A stretch of 28,278 bases of DNA from Paracoccus sp. SCSIO 75233 (GCF_027912675.1 NZ_CP115763.1:1-28278); one strand, 5' to 3'; shown: positions 16,175 to 24,093, counted from the first letter of the stretch. Made by a program: numbers and translations. Notes: a model not told the origin generated them from the sequence alone.

Positions 16175-16228
16175 GCGCGATTTGGAATAGCGCGACCGCG
16201 TTCGAGCCCGGAGCGCGGTCAATCGCGC
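16175..16228. terminator. Compound GC-rich hairpin downstream of the cyclase gene
   Basis: Outer arms GCGCGATT (16175-16182) and AATCGCGC (16221-16228) enclose inner arms GACCGCG (16194-16200) and CGCGGTC (16214-16220), with an 11-nt bulge on the left. It begins about 10 bp beyond the cyclase stop on the minus strand and could end or protect that transcript. There is no T run, so intrinsic termination is not certain. Confidence 0.45.
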
Positions 16229-16238
16229 CAGACCAATC

Positions 16239-16985
16239 TCAATTCAGGATGGCGATCGCCCGAATAGGCGATCCGGTGCCTTCTCTGAAATGAATTGGCA
16301 GACCGAAGTACTCAAATCGTCTACCAACAAGTTTGTCGAGATTCGTCAGGTTTTCGGTATTGACGATCTGGTACTCGGCGCAAACTGCATGCCCGGTAAA
16401 GGTCATGTCGTCACTATGGTCGATCGCAAGCGAGTCGATACCGATGTTCACCACGCCTTTCTCAGCAAGCCAAACTGCCCCCGAGCGGTCGAGACCCGAG
16501 TAGACGTTTATGAACTCCTTCGTGCCGAACGTCCGATCACCGTGTCCACTATAGAGCAGAACGGTGTCACCGATCCGGATCTCCTGTCCGCTGGCTTCGA
16601 GCGCCGCTTCGAGGATTTCGGCGGTCATATAGTCTGGATGTCGAACATGGCTCACATCGAGACAGATTGCGGGACCGTAGTAGTATTCCAGCGGCATGTC
16701 ATCGAGTGTCGCGCCACCCGGATCATATTCGAAGATCGCATCGGTATGCGTTCCGGTATGCTCGCTCATCAACCAGTTATGAGCTCGGAAGCCAAAGTCT
16801 GTGCCCCAACGGTTTTTGAAACCGTCGTGAGTCTGGTTGACCATTTTGAACGGAAGTTGGTGGCCTGGCCACAACGGCATACCTTCATGAATGTCGCGAG
16901 ACAGGTCAATGACCGTTCGTGTCCCCCTGTCGAGGGCACGCTGACCTGCACGCGGAACTGCGGTCTTTGAGCTGATGTTTGCCAT
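16239..16985 (-). CDS. Cyclase family metal hydrolase (kynurenine formamidase-like)
   Basis: A 248-residue protein of the cyclase/KynB/isatin hydrolase family. The metal-binding signature HTGTHTD is at about residues 101-107, with supporting IDLSRDIHEGMPLWPGH at the N terminus and GIDSLAIDHSDD. These enzymes hydrolyse cyclic or formylated amides with a divalent metal. AGGAGAAGG lies before ATG 16985, 11 bp after ade. In this operon a ring-opening or deformylating step on a nitrogen heterocycle is plausible; a tryptophan pathway is not supported, as no kynurenine genes are near. Confidence 0.82.
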   Translation of the reverse strand: MANISSKTAVPRAGQRALDRGTRTVIDLSRDIHEGMPLWPGHQLPFKMVNQTHDGFKNRWGTDFGFRAHNWLMSEHTGTHTDAIFEYDPGGATLDDMPLEYYYGPAICLDVSHVRHPDYMTAEILEAALEASGQEIRIGDTVLLYSGHGDRTFGTKEFINVYSGLDRSGAVWLAEKGVVNIGIDSLAIDHSDDMTFTGHAVCAEYQIVNTENLTNLDKLVGRRFEYFGLPIHFREGTGSPIRAIAILN

Positions 16986-16996
16986 CTGTCCTTCTC

Positions 16997-18832
16997 CTAT
17001 GCGTTTGCCATAGCTGGCTCGATGATAACTGGCAGGATTTCGAGGGTTTCGACGTTCACAAGACCACGGTCGGTCAGCTTCCATACAGGGCTGGTCGAAA
17101 GCGAGAGGAAGGCGAGGTGCATGAACGGCCCGTGCACCTGCACGCCAAGACGCGTCTGCGCGATCTTGGTCATCTCGGAAACCTTCGCGGTCATCTCGGC
17201 CGCGTTGAGTTCGTCGTTGATCAAGCCTGCGACTGGAAGCGGAAGCGTCCCGATCAGCTCACCATCGTCAACCATCACGATACCGCCTTGAATGCGGATG
17301 ACTTCGTTGACTGCCTTGACCATGTCGTCGTGGTTGGTACCCATGACAATAATGTTGTGGGTGTTGTGCGACACCGTTTCGGCGATTGCGCCTCGCTTCA
17401 TGCCGAAGCCGTGGATAAAGCCATTAGCGATACCGCCGTGGCGACCGTAACGCTCGACCACTGAACCGAGCAGGATGTCTTCTTCAACATTCGCCTGCGC
17501 GACACCGTCCTTGACGGAAACGGTCGCTTCGACTGCACGCGAAAGGTTCTGGTCTGGAATGAGACCAACCGCACGAACCTTCGCCGACGAGCCAGCAGTT
17601 TTGATCTCAAGGTCGTCTTTGGAAATCGGGCTGCGCTTGACGCTCGAACGCACCCAGTCCGGATAGCGATACGGCGGGATCTCGATCTTCAGCTTGTTGT
17701 CTTCAGCCACCAACTTGCCGCCGATATAGACTTGGTGAACCTTCATCTCGGCAAGTTCGCCCTTGACGATACACAGGTCGGCCAACTTGCCGGGAGCAAG
17801 AACACCGACATCCGGCAGATTTATCCAGGTCGCTGGGTTGATGGTCGCCATCTGGATGGCCAGCACGGGCTTGATGCCGGCGGCGATGGTGCGGCGCACA
17901 ACGTCGTTCATGTGACCATGGTCTCGGAGATCGTCAGGCAACATGTCGTCCGTGCACAGGCAGAGGTGACGCGGGTCGAGGCCATCTTCCGTATAGACGC
18001 GGATGCATTCCTGCATGTTGCGCTGAGTCGAACCCTCGCGCATCAGGATACGCACGCCGTAACGGATCTTCTCGAGCGCTTCTTCCTTGGACGTCGTTTC
18101 ATGGCACGAGATGTCGGTGCCGCTGGCGATGATATGCGCAGCCAGTTGGTCGTTGAAGAGAGCAGCCGCGTTACCGTCAACGACTTTGCCGGCAGCGCGA
18201 GTAAAGACGGTTGACTTGATCGCGTCGTCAAATACCTCCGGAGTGTTGTCGTAGGCGAAGCGAGGTGCGCCGACTGATTGCATTTCCCCGATGCCGTCTA
18301 CGGTTGGCATCTCAAGCATGCGCGGAACATCTGCCGAGGTGATGTCTACCCCACAGGTCTCGACGAGAGGAACGTCAGGGACGCGGCACGGCACTCTCGT
18401 ATGCACGCGGTTCGGGAGGAGGGCACATTCCTTCGCCATTTCCTCGACACCGTCCGGACCAAGAACGTTTGCGATTTCGTGCGGGTCGGAAACGAGCGAG
18501 GTGGTCCCGGTCGGCAGAGACAGTCGGGTAAACTCGGTGCAGTTCAGCATCGCGCTTTCGAAGTGCATGTGCGCGTCGATTAGACCTGGCATCACATGGG
18601 CACCATCTAGCTCTATGATCTCCGTCTTCGGGCCGACCAGCGAGGTGCAGTCGCCGAGACGAACAATGTACTCGCCCGACACGGCGAGCTCACTTTCATA
18701 GATTTCGCCGGAGATGACATTGACGATCTTGCCGCCGCGGAAAACCTTGTCGGCAAAAGCGTCCCTGCTCATAAGCACGTCGATCAGGTGGCGACGGTCC
18801 TTGGCCAGTTTTTGGGGTTCTACTTGGGTCAT
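16997..18832 (-). CDS. ade: Adenine deaminase family amidohydrolase
   Basis: A 611-residue two-domain amidohydrolase. The metal site is visible as IDAHMHFES (H88, H90) and SDPHEIANV (D116, H118, E119), with CHETTSKEE and LCTDDMLPDDL further on. The C-terminal domain typical of Ade is present (GFGMKRGAIAETVSHNTHNIIVMG). True adenine deaminases convert adenine to hypoxanthine and ammonia in the cytosol, but many relatives of this length act on other compounds. It is preceded by GGAGAGGAAG and follows the M20 gene by 15 bp. The company of M20, RidA and cyclase genes argues that its substrate may not be adenine. Confidence 0.85.
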   Translation of the reverse strand: MTQVEPQKLAKDRRHLIDVLMSRDAFADKVFRGGKIVNVISGEIYESELAVSGEYIVRLGDCTSLVGPKTEIIELDGAHVMPGLIDAHMHFESAMLNCTEFTRLSLPTGTTSLVSDPHEIANVLGPDGVEEMAKECALLPNRVHTRVPCRVPDVPLVETCGVDITSADVPRMLEMPTVDGIGEMQSVGAPRFAYDNTPEVFDDAIKSTVFTRAAGKVVDGNAAALFNDQLAAHIIASGTDISCHETTSKEEALEKIRYGVRILMREGSTQRNMQECIRVYTEDGLDPRHLCLCTDDMLPDDLRDHGHMNDVVRRTIAAGIKPVLAIQMATINPATWINLPDVGVLAPGKLADLCIVKGELAEMKVHQVYIGGKLVAEDNKLKIEIPPYRYPDWVRSSVKRSPISKDDLEIKTAGSSAKVRAVGLIPDQNLSRAVEATVSVKDGVAQANVEEDILLGSVVERYGRHGGIANGFIHGFGMKRGAIAETVSHNTHNIIVMGTNHDDMVKAVNEVIRIQGGIVMVDDGELIGTLPLPVAGLINDELNAAEMTAKVSEMTKIAQTRLGVQVHGPFMHLAFLSLSTSPVWKLTDRGLVNVETLEILPVIIEPAMANA

Positions 18833-18847
18833 GGTGTCTTCCTCTCC

Positions 18848-19996
18848 TCAGTATTTGTTTTCTGCCCAGTCTCGGCCCAGCCGCTCGTAGAGCAGGCTCG
18901 CACTCCAGATTGCCGGGACCGAGCAGGATTCGTTCACTTGATGGGCGAGAGCCGGGTCGCCCGGCCCAAGGATCACGACTGGTGGAAAACCCAGAGCCGG
19001 ACCCAGCACAGAAGCATCCGTGAAATACGGGACGCTCATCGGTCTTTGGTCTGAGGGGTGGATTTCGGATGCGATGTCTGAAACCTTGCGCAGCCATGCG
19101 CCTTCCGGATCGCTGGCTACCGCGTCCAGCGCAAGCAGCGTTTCGATCTCAATCCCGCTGCCTATGCAGCGCTCTACGAGAGTCTTCGCCGATTCTGCGC
19201 CTAGTCCTGGAACCAGTCGAACGTCGAGGAGGCATTCGCAGGTATCCGGCACGATGTTAACCGCCGAGCCCCCTGAAACCGTGCCGACGTTATAAGTTGG
19301 ACAACCCAATAGGGGGTGGTTGTCTACTCCGAAGTCGAGACCACGCAAGGCCATAATGGCATCGGCCATGAGATCGACCGAGTTGCGGCCAAGATGTGGC
19401 ATCGAGGCATGGGCCGCCTTACCGCTGGTTATGAGCTTGAGCCAAAGAACGCCCTTGTGCCCAACTGCAAGTCTGCCACTTGTGGGTTCAGCTATCACGA
19501 TTGCGCCGATTGCACCGAGTCTCGGAGCCATTTGCGCAGCACCCTGGCATCCGGTTTCCTCCGAAGATGAAAGTGCCAGGACTATCTTCGCCTTCGAGCC
19601 ACTTCGATGAAGCCTCTCGAAGGCGGTTACCATTGCAGCGACACCGCACTTCATGTCGGTTGTACCGCGACCGAACATCCGGCCGTCGATAATTTCTCCG
19701 CCGAGCGGATCGCCCGTCCATGGCTCCTTGCCGAGAGGAACGGTATCCAGATGTCCCGAAAGGCAGAGTGCCGGACCAGAAGATCCCGCGTTCAGGCGAG
19801 CGATCATGCTCGTCCGCCCTGGCGCGAACTCGAACGCCTCCACCGCAATGCCTGCCTTATGCAACCTGTCCGCGAGGAGTGCCACCACATGGACCTCGCT
19901 TCCGGGCGGATTGGTGGTGTCGAGCCGCACCAGATCCTGTGCCAACTTGATCGTATCCACTGACTCCGAAGGGAGGTGGTGGACATGACTATTCAT
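18848..19996 (-). CDS. M20 family deacylase/peptidase (ArgE/DapE type)
   Basis: A 382-residue zinc-dependent hydrolase from ATG 19996. Metal-binding motifs are in order: SGHLDTVP, GRGTTDMKCG (bridging aspartate), SSSEETGCQGA (catalytic glutamate pair) and IAEPTSG, with the C-terminal histidine in DPALAHQVNES. The dimerisation domain in the middle is present (GKAAHASMPHLGRNSVDL). Such enzymes remove N-acyl or N-carbamoyl groups from amino acids or cleave dipeptides. The start overlaps the ridA stop by 8 nt, so the two are coupled. The substrate is not predictable from sequence alone. Confidence 0.88.
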   Translation of the reverse strand: MNSHVHHLPSESVDTIKLAQDLVRLDTTNPPGSEVHVVALLADRLHKAGIAVEAFEFAPGRTSMIARLNAGSSGPALCLSGHLDTVPLGKEPWTGDPLGGEIIDGRMFGRGTTDMKCGVAAMVTAFERLHRSGSKAKIVLALSSSEETGCQGAAQMAPRLGAIGAIVIAEPTSGRLAVGHKGVLWLKLITSGKAAHASMPHLGRNSVDLMADAIMALRGLDFGVDNHPLLGCPTYNVGTVSGGSAVNIVPDTCECLLDVRLVPGLGAESAKTLVERCIGSGIEIETLLALDAVASDPEGAWLRKVSDIASEIHPSDQRPMSVPYFTDASVLGPALGFPPVVILGPGDPALAHQVNESCSVPAIWSASLLYERLGRDWAENKY

Positions 19997-20441
19997 CGAT
20001 GACCGCCACAACGTCAGCTTCGATCAGAAAACCTTCATACATAAGTCCAGCGACACGCACGGCAGTCGCACCCGGGCCTGGGGTAGGAAGATACTCAAGA
20101 CGCACCTTGGTCATCTTCTCCCAGAACACCTGCGCTTCCTGCCCGGTACCATTGAACACATAGTATGTGTTCAGCTTGACTACGTCGTTCCAGGTAGCGC
20201 CCGCAGCCTCAAGAAGCTTGGTGATGTTCTCAAAGACGTTGCGGGTCTGGACTTCAATGTCACCAACCCCGATCACATTGCCTTTCTCGTCCGCGGAAAG
20301 CTGGCCCCCGAGGTAGATCGTGCGACCGACTTTGACCGCCTGCGAGAACGGTGTCGGGATATGCCAGTCCCAGTGCCCTTCTGGGTTGATATGCTGTTTG
20401 TTGGACGACACTGCGCCGTAAGCGGTGCGCCGCTCCCACAC
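19989..20441 (-). CDS. RidA family protein, 5' end replaced by IS66 sequence
   Basis: A RidA/YjgF-fold protein; members hydrolyse reactive enamine/imine intermediates or serve as specific deaminases in ring-degradation pathways. The core is present, with YLGGQLSADEKGN and the C-terminal GATAVRVAGL and EADVVAVIDE. The original start is on the far side of IS66: ATG 22847, preceded by AAGGAG, encodes MSERANGA. The element entered in this codon stretch, and reading back across its end stays open to a GTG at 20441, so the first natural residues are replaced by MWERRTAY. No ribosome-binding site precedes that GTG. The gene may be silent or weakly expressed. Confidence 0.85.
   Translation of the reverse strand: MWERRTAYGAVSSNKQHINPEGHWDWHIPTPFSQAVKVGRTIYLGGQLSADEKGNVIGVGDIEVQTRNVFENITKLLEAAGATWNDVVKLNTYYVFNGTGQEAQVFWEKMTKVRLEYLPTPGPGATAVRVAGLMYEGFLIEADVVAVIDE
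20410..20417. repeat. IS66 target site duplication, left copy
   Basis: ACTGCGCC directly precedes the element and is repeated exactly at 22822-22829. Eight base pairs is the duplication length known for IS66. Confidence 0.93.
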
Positions 20442-20501
20442 TTACGGCGTGACGCCTGATCTGCGATTCAGAGGCTTCTTTGATTTGTGGGGAGTTTCTG
20501 G

Positions 20502-20888
20502 ATGGTAGCTACAAGCGAGTTTCTGGCAAGGGAGCCGCGTCGGGCGGACGGCAAGCGGACTTGGCCGCCGGAGTTGAAGGCTCGGATCGTGGCGGAGACT
20601 CTGATTGAAGGCGAGACGGTCAATGCGGTTGCTAAACGGTATGAGTTGATCCCCAGCACGGTGTCTGACTGGCGACGAATGGCGCGGCAGGGCAAACTGG
20701 TTCTGCCAAATTTGGAAGGTATGGATTTTGTGCCTGTTGAGATCGAGGCGTCTGCGCCTTTGGCCCAGCCTCTGGCCGTCACTTCCTCAAACACGATTGA
20801 TGTGATCAAAGGCGATGTCACCGTTCGTCTTGATGCGGCAACGCCAGCCGCGCGACTCGCCGAGATCGCGCGGGCTTTGGCCACGTGA
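20502..20888 (+). CDS. tnpA: IS66 TnpA accessory protein
   Basis: A 128-residue protein with an N-terminal helix-turn-helix (about residues 18-60: PPELKARIVAETLIEGETVNAVAKRY, then STVSDWRRMA). ATG 20502 is chosen because GGGGAG precedes it by 7 nt; a GTG at 20487 is in frame. The stop overlaps the tnpB start. Confidence 0.9.
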   Translation: MVATSEFLAREPRRADGKRTWPPELKARIVAETLIEGETVNAVAKRYELIPSTVSDWRRMARQGKLVLPNLEGMDFVPVEIEASAPLAQPLAVTSSNTIDVIKGDVTVRLDAATPAARLAEIARALAT

Positions 20889-21238
20889 TCATGCCATCCC
20901 ACAAGGTTCGGATTTTTGTAGCCAGTGACCCGGTGGACTTCCGCAAGGGCCATGATGGGCTGGCCGCTTTGGTGCAGAGCCACCTGCGCCAGAAGCCGTT
21001 TGATGGGTCGGTCTATGTGTTCCGGGCCAAGCGCGCGGATCGGCTGAAGCTGATCTACTGGGACGGTAGCGGGTTGGTGATGGCCTACAAACGGCTCGAA
21101 GATAACAGCTTCACATGGCCCGCGGTCAAGAACGGGGTGATGCGCCTGGAACCGGCCCAGTTTGAGGCGCTGTTTGCGGGGTTGGATTGGCGGCGCGTGC
21201 GCCCTTTGGAGGTGGTAGCGCCCTCTGCGGCGGAGTGA
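20885..21238 (+). CDS. tnpB: IS66 TnpB accessory protein
   Basis: A 117-residue IS66 Orf2 protein. The family signature is clear: DPVDFRKGHDGLAALV near the N terminus and RLKLIYWDGSGLVMAYKRLE in the middle. The GTG at 20885 overlaps the tnpA stop (GTGA); ATG 20891 is a possible alternative. TnpB is needed for efficient IS66 transposition but its biochemical role is unclear. Confidence 0.94.
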   Translation: MIMPSHKVRIFVASDPVDFRKGHDGLAALVQSHLRQKPFDGSVYVFRAKRADRLKLIYWDGSGLVMAYKRLEDNSFTWPAVKNGVMRLEPAQFEALFAGLDWRRVRPLEVVAPSAAE

Positions 21239-21293
21239 CTCACGGGGTTGTTTGCGCGGGTCATTCTGCCCTTGTTTTGTTATGGGATGGGGC

Positions 21294-22805
21294 ATGACTG
21301 TGCCTGACAAATTGCCCGATGACATTGCCGAACTGAAGGCGATCATCCGTACGCAGCAGGATCAGAATGCGCGGCTTGAAGCCTTGGTCGCTTCGTTCAA
21401 GAAGGCGCTCTTCGGGGCCAAATCCGAGAAGCTTGACCCGGCCCAGTATGAGTTGGAACTCGAGGATATCGAGACCGCCATCGCGCAGGTGGAAGCAGAG
21501 ATCGACGCGGACGAGCGCACCGCGCCCGTGCGGCCCCCAAAGCCGCGCCAGACCAATCGCGGATCACTGCCCAAACATCTGGAACGGGTTGAGGTGGTCA
21601 TTGAACCCGAGCAATCCTGCGCCTGCGGAACTGAGCGTCACGTCATTGGCGAGGAGGTCAGCGAACGGCTGGACATCATCCCGGCCCAGTTCCGTGTGAT
21701 TGTCACCCGCCGCCCCAAATACGCCTGCCGCTCCTGTGAGGGTGGGATCACCCAAGCGCCTGCACCCGCCCACATCATCGCGGGCGGCATGCCAACCGAA
21801 GCAACGCTCGCCCATGTGCTCGTCTCAAAATATGCCGATCACCTGCCGCTCTATCGGCAGGCACAAATCTACAGCCGCCAAGGGATCGATCTGGATCGCT
21901 CGACCCTGGCCGGGTGGGTAGGCAAGTCGGCGTTTGAATTGACCCCGGTCTATGAGGCGCTCATGGCCGATCTGAAGCGCTCCACCAAGCTCTTCATGGA
22001 CGAAACACCTGCACCGGTTCTGGCCCCAGGGCGCAAAAGCACCAAAACCGGTTACTTCTGGGCGCTGGCCCGTGATAACAGGCCATGGGGCGGCGGCGAT
22101 CCTCCCGGAGTGGCGTTTACCTATGCGCCCGGTCGGTCAGGGCAGCATGCGGATAACATCTTGAGCGGCTTCAGCGGCACCCTGCAGGTTGATGGATACG
22201 CAGGCTATAACAGCTTGCTCAAACGCCCTACACAGGATGTGGTGCTGGCCTATTGCTGGGCACACGCGCGGCGAAAATTGCATGACGTCACCCAATCTGG
22301 AGCTGCTCCAATCGCGCAGGAAGGCCTGGCGCAAATCCAGGCACTCTACCGTATCGAAAAAGACCTGAGAGGCCTGCCTGCCGATCAACGGCACGCTGCA
22401 CGACGGGACCGCTCAAAACCCATCATCGACGCCTTCAAGCTCTGGCTCGCCCAGAACCGCGCACGCGTCTCAGCGAAATCGCCGACCGGTGAAGCCCTGA
22501 AATACATCGCCAAATACTGGGATGGCATGTGTAGGTTCCTCGACGATGGCCGCATCGAACTCGACAACAACCCTGTCGAGCGCACCATCCGCCCCATCGC
22601 TCTGAACCGCAAAAACGCGCTCTTCGCCGGACATGATACCGGCGCTCAAAATTGGGCCGTAATCGCATCCCTGATCGAGACCTGCAAACTCAACGGGATC
22701 GAGCCGCATGGCTATCTGTCCGGTGTCCTGACAGCCATCGCAGGCGGGCACAAACAAGCGGATATCAAAGAATTGCTGCCTTGGAACTACACCGCACCAG
22801 TGTGA
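21294..22805 (+). CDS. tnpC: IS66 transposase TnpC
   Basis: A 503-residue DDE transposase. It has an N-terminal coiled coil (DIAELKAIIRTQQDQNARLEAL), a zinc-finger-like CACGTE/CRSCEGG region, and catalytic residues in LFMDETPAPV, LQVDGYAGYN and NNPVERTIRP. ATG 21294 has purine-rich GGGATGGGG upstream; ATG 21282 is also possible. Length and frame are intact, so the element should be able to move. Confidence 0.94.
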   Translation: MTVPDKLPDDIAELKAIIRTQQDQNARLEALVASFKKALFGAKSEKLDPAQYELELEDIETAIAQVEAEIDADERTAPVRPPKPRQTNRGSLPKHLERVEVVIEPEQSCACGTERHVIGEEVSERLDIIPAQFRVIVTRRPKYACRSCEGGITQAPAPAHIIAGGMPTEATLAHVLVSKYADHLPLYRQAQIYSRQGIDLDRSTLAGWVGKSAFELTPVYEALMADLKRSTKLFMDETPAPVLAPGRKSTKTGYFWALARDNRPWGGGDPPGVAFTYAPGRSGQHADNILSGFSGTLQVDGYAGYNSLLKRPTQDVVLAYCWAHARRKLHDVTQSGAAPIAQEGLAQIQALYRIEKDLRGLPADQRHAARRDRSKPIIDAFKLWLAQNRARVSAKSPTGEALKYIAKYWDGMCRFLDDGRIELDNNPVERTIRPIALNRKNALFAGHDTGAQNWAVIASLIETCKLNGIEPHGYLSGVLTAIAGGHKQADIKELLPWNYTAPV

Positions 22806-22821
22806 ACGGCGCACCGCTTAC

Positions 22822-22829
22822 ACTGCGCC
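22822..22829. repeat. IS66 target site duplication, right copy
   Basis: ACTGCGCC, identical to the left copy at 20410-20417. Together with the following bases it continues the original ridA 5' end on the minus strand. Confidence 0.93.
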
Positions 22830-22858
22830 GTTAGCTCTTTCCGACATAATTGCTCCTT
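22830..22858 (-). pseudogene. Original ridA start and ribosome-binding site, cut off by IS66
   Basis: Minus-strand AAGGAG (22858-22853) is followed by ATG (22847-22845) and codons for SERAN that join GA at the target duplication. With IS66 removed, they run straight into the ridA frame at 20409 and below. Confidence 0.85.
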
Positions 22859-22866
22859 GATCTATT

Positions 22867-23100
22867 TTAGTGGGCGCCGTTTATCTCAACAGGCTGCGGC
22901 GGCCTGTGCGGCGTTCTGGTGTTTTGTTGGCCCGCTAACGGTGTCTTTTTGCAAATCGAGGACCAGGGCATCGAACGCTCGACAAACCGACCCGCGTTAA
23001 AGACAATGCTTTCTTCAAAGTGGCTGCCCAGAAACTGTATTCCGATTGGCGAGCCCTGAGGCGAAAGGCCCGCACTTTCTCGTAGATCATCGTGCGGGGG
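22867..23100 (-). pseudogene. C-terminal remnant of an amidase
   Basis: Minus-strand reading gives ESAGLSPQGSPIGIQFLG then SHFEESIVFNAGRFVE, the conserved C-terminal GLP-GxQ region of amidase-signature enzymes, ending at TAA 22867. It stops 19 bp before the original ridA start, as for a gene in the same operon. The catalytic Ser-Ser-Lys part is absent and the frame breaks upstream of about 23100. An amide-hydrolysing enzyme was evidently part of the ancestral operon. Confidence 0.65.
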
Positions 23101-23320
23101 ATCTTGCGCTGATCCCGATCGGTCGTTGTTCTGCTGAACTCATGTCGATCCAATAGCGGCGGAGGTCACAGAACTTCTCTGGATGGTCCTTGAGCAGATT
23201 GATCCCGGCTTCTTTCAGGCCATTCAGCCACGCGATCTGTGAACGGGCGATCAGATGGCCCCGGAGTTTTCCGATCTCCAGGTGCCCAGCCGTGAATCCA
23301 AGCGTCACATCTTCAACCAT
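23087..23320 (-). pseudogene. Unassigned coding remnant, perhaps more of the amidase
   Basis: An open stretch beginning MVEDVTLGFTAGHLEIG at ATG 23320, with GGAGG only 4 nt upstream, runs 77 codons and overlaps the amidase remnant in another frame. The middle (IAWLNGLKEAGINLLKDHPE) resembles the helical region that precedes the amidase C terminus, but this is weak. It may be a frameshifted part of the amidase or a different broken gene. Confidence 0.3.
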
Positions 23321-23456
23321 AGTGCCTCCAATGCGTATTTGGGAACTCATCAGCAACACGATGGACCGCCGCCCGGTAACCTTCGCTGTGTGTGATGATG
23401 AGACCAAAGCCGCGAAGAGCGAAATCTGTCAGAACCTTGACGCCCTTCTCGAATGG
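23313..23456 (-). pseudogene. Fragment resembling a Bmp/Med-type ABC binding protein
   Basis: Minus-strand reading gives EKGVKVLTDFALRGFGLII, THSEGYRAAVHRVADEFP and NTHW, bounded by stops on both sides. The order fits the early part of Bmp (Med/PnrA) substrate-binding proteins, in which a G-D-I/L-I stretch is followed by a variable loop and VA-E-PD-F. Members import nucleosides and purine-like compounds. Only about 45 codons survive. Confidence 0.4.
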
Positions 23457-23692
23457 TTATGTTTACCTTCTCTCAGCGATCGTATGTTCTCTACGATTAT
23501 TTATGTGCACTAACTTGTCAACTGAGTTTTCTACCTTTTGGGCACCCTCGTTTCCGAAAATCGCCGTTCGGCTGAATGCTGCTCGCGCATAACGGATCGA
23601 CCGCGCACAGCTTTGCTGAGTAACGCCAGGAGAAAACTCTCGTGAACAACATGAAAGATGGGCAATTCCCGCCAGTTCATCTGACGCGCTCG
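23457..23692. other. Intergenic region, no gene recognised
   Basis: The first half is AT-rich and carries no motif I recognise. It separates the decayed catabolic operon from an IS110 remnant. Confidence 0.3.
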
Positions 23693-23925
23693 CCGGGCCG
23701 TTTCGGGGTCAGCGCCGACGCAACCACCATGCAGTCGCGACCCAGTTCGCGAACTTGCCGGCGCAACCCGTAACCCGTCGGCCGGGCCTCGAAGCATACA
23801 TGCAGTCGATCATATCTTTTTCCCAGCCTCTTGAACGTCCCTCCATCGCCGCAAGACTATTCTCTACCTCGCCGACAAACCGGACCACACCCACGCGGCG
23901 GCTTTGTCGCAATCGTCAGCGCCCC
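23693..23925 (-). pseudogene. IS110-family transposase remnant
   Basis: Minus-strand frames together give RVGVVRFVGEVENSLAAM and then, after a frame change, YDRLHVCFEARPTGYGLRRQ and LGRDCMVVASALTPKRPGERVR. This is the N-terminal DEDD-domain region of IS110 transposases. A stop follows and the C-terminal serine domain is absent. The frameshift and lost 3' end show it is inactive. Confidence 0.7.
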
Positions 23926-24028
23926 GGCGGAGGTGGTTCTCGTCCGATAATAGATGCGTGGTCGGATTTATAACATCGTGTAACCATTATTATGATGATT
24001 ACTTGCGCGAAGGTTTTGGCGGCATATT

Positions 24029-24057
24029 ATTCACGATAAGGAGCAATTATCGCGCCT
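24029..24057. promoter_or_regulatory. Candidate core recombination site beside the tyrosine recombinase
   Basis: Inverted arms CGATAA (24034-24039) and TTATCG (24047-24052) flank a 7-bp spacer GGAGCAA. Arms ending in ATAA and beginning with TTAT are the layout of Xer/dif-type sites, though dif has a 6-bp spacer. It lies 41 bp upstream of the recombinase gene. It could be the resolution site that keeps the plasmid monomeric. The pattern is seen; the function is inferred. Confidence 0.45.
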
Positions 24058-24093
24058 CTTGGCTTCGCCACGCTTCCGCGCCATAATCCCCGC

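Larger units (their letters stand above)
15670..16238. other. Intergenic region with a 13-G run and a large inverted repeat
   Basis: About 570 bp without a gene I can support. It holds the 13-G homopolymer (15877-15889) and the compound hairpin at 16175-16228. A short inverted repeat, CACCGG-type, surrounds 15770-15807. Open frames on either strand show no known motif. Any promoter for the MerR-XRE-cupin regulator should lie here but is not obvious. Confidence 0.4.
20418..22821 (+). mobile_element. Complete IS66-family insertion sequence
   Basis: A 2404-bp element with terminal inverted repeats of 22 bp (20 matching), both outer ends reading GTAAGCGGTGCGCCG. It carries tnpA, tnpB and tnpC in order on the plus strand. 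A perfect 8-bp direct repeat flanks it, so insertion appears recent. It sits inside ridA, opposite to the operon, and separates ridA, M20, ade and cyclase genes from their upstream region. Confidence 0.96.

Noticed and set aside
16080..16190. Plus-strand stretch encoding VIENWFQKAPWRPRDLE, faintly like the start of a helicase
   Set aside because: It is too short and ends at a stop within a few codons. There is no supporting sequence on either side.
16175..16228. tRNA-like sequence: GTTCGAGCC with paired outer arms and a following CCA
   Set aside because: It is only about 54 nt, has no anticodon or D arm, and the TTCGA stretch sits in a 13-nt loop of a different stem. It is better explained as a compound hairpin.
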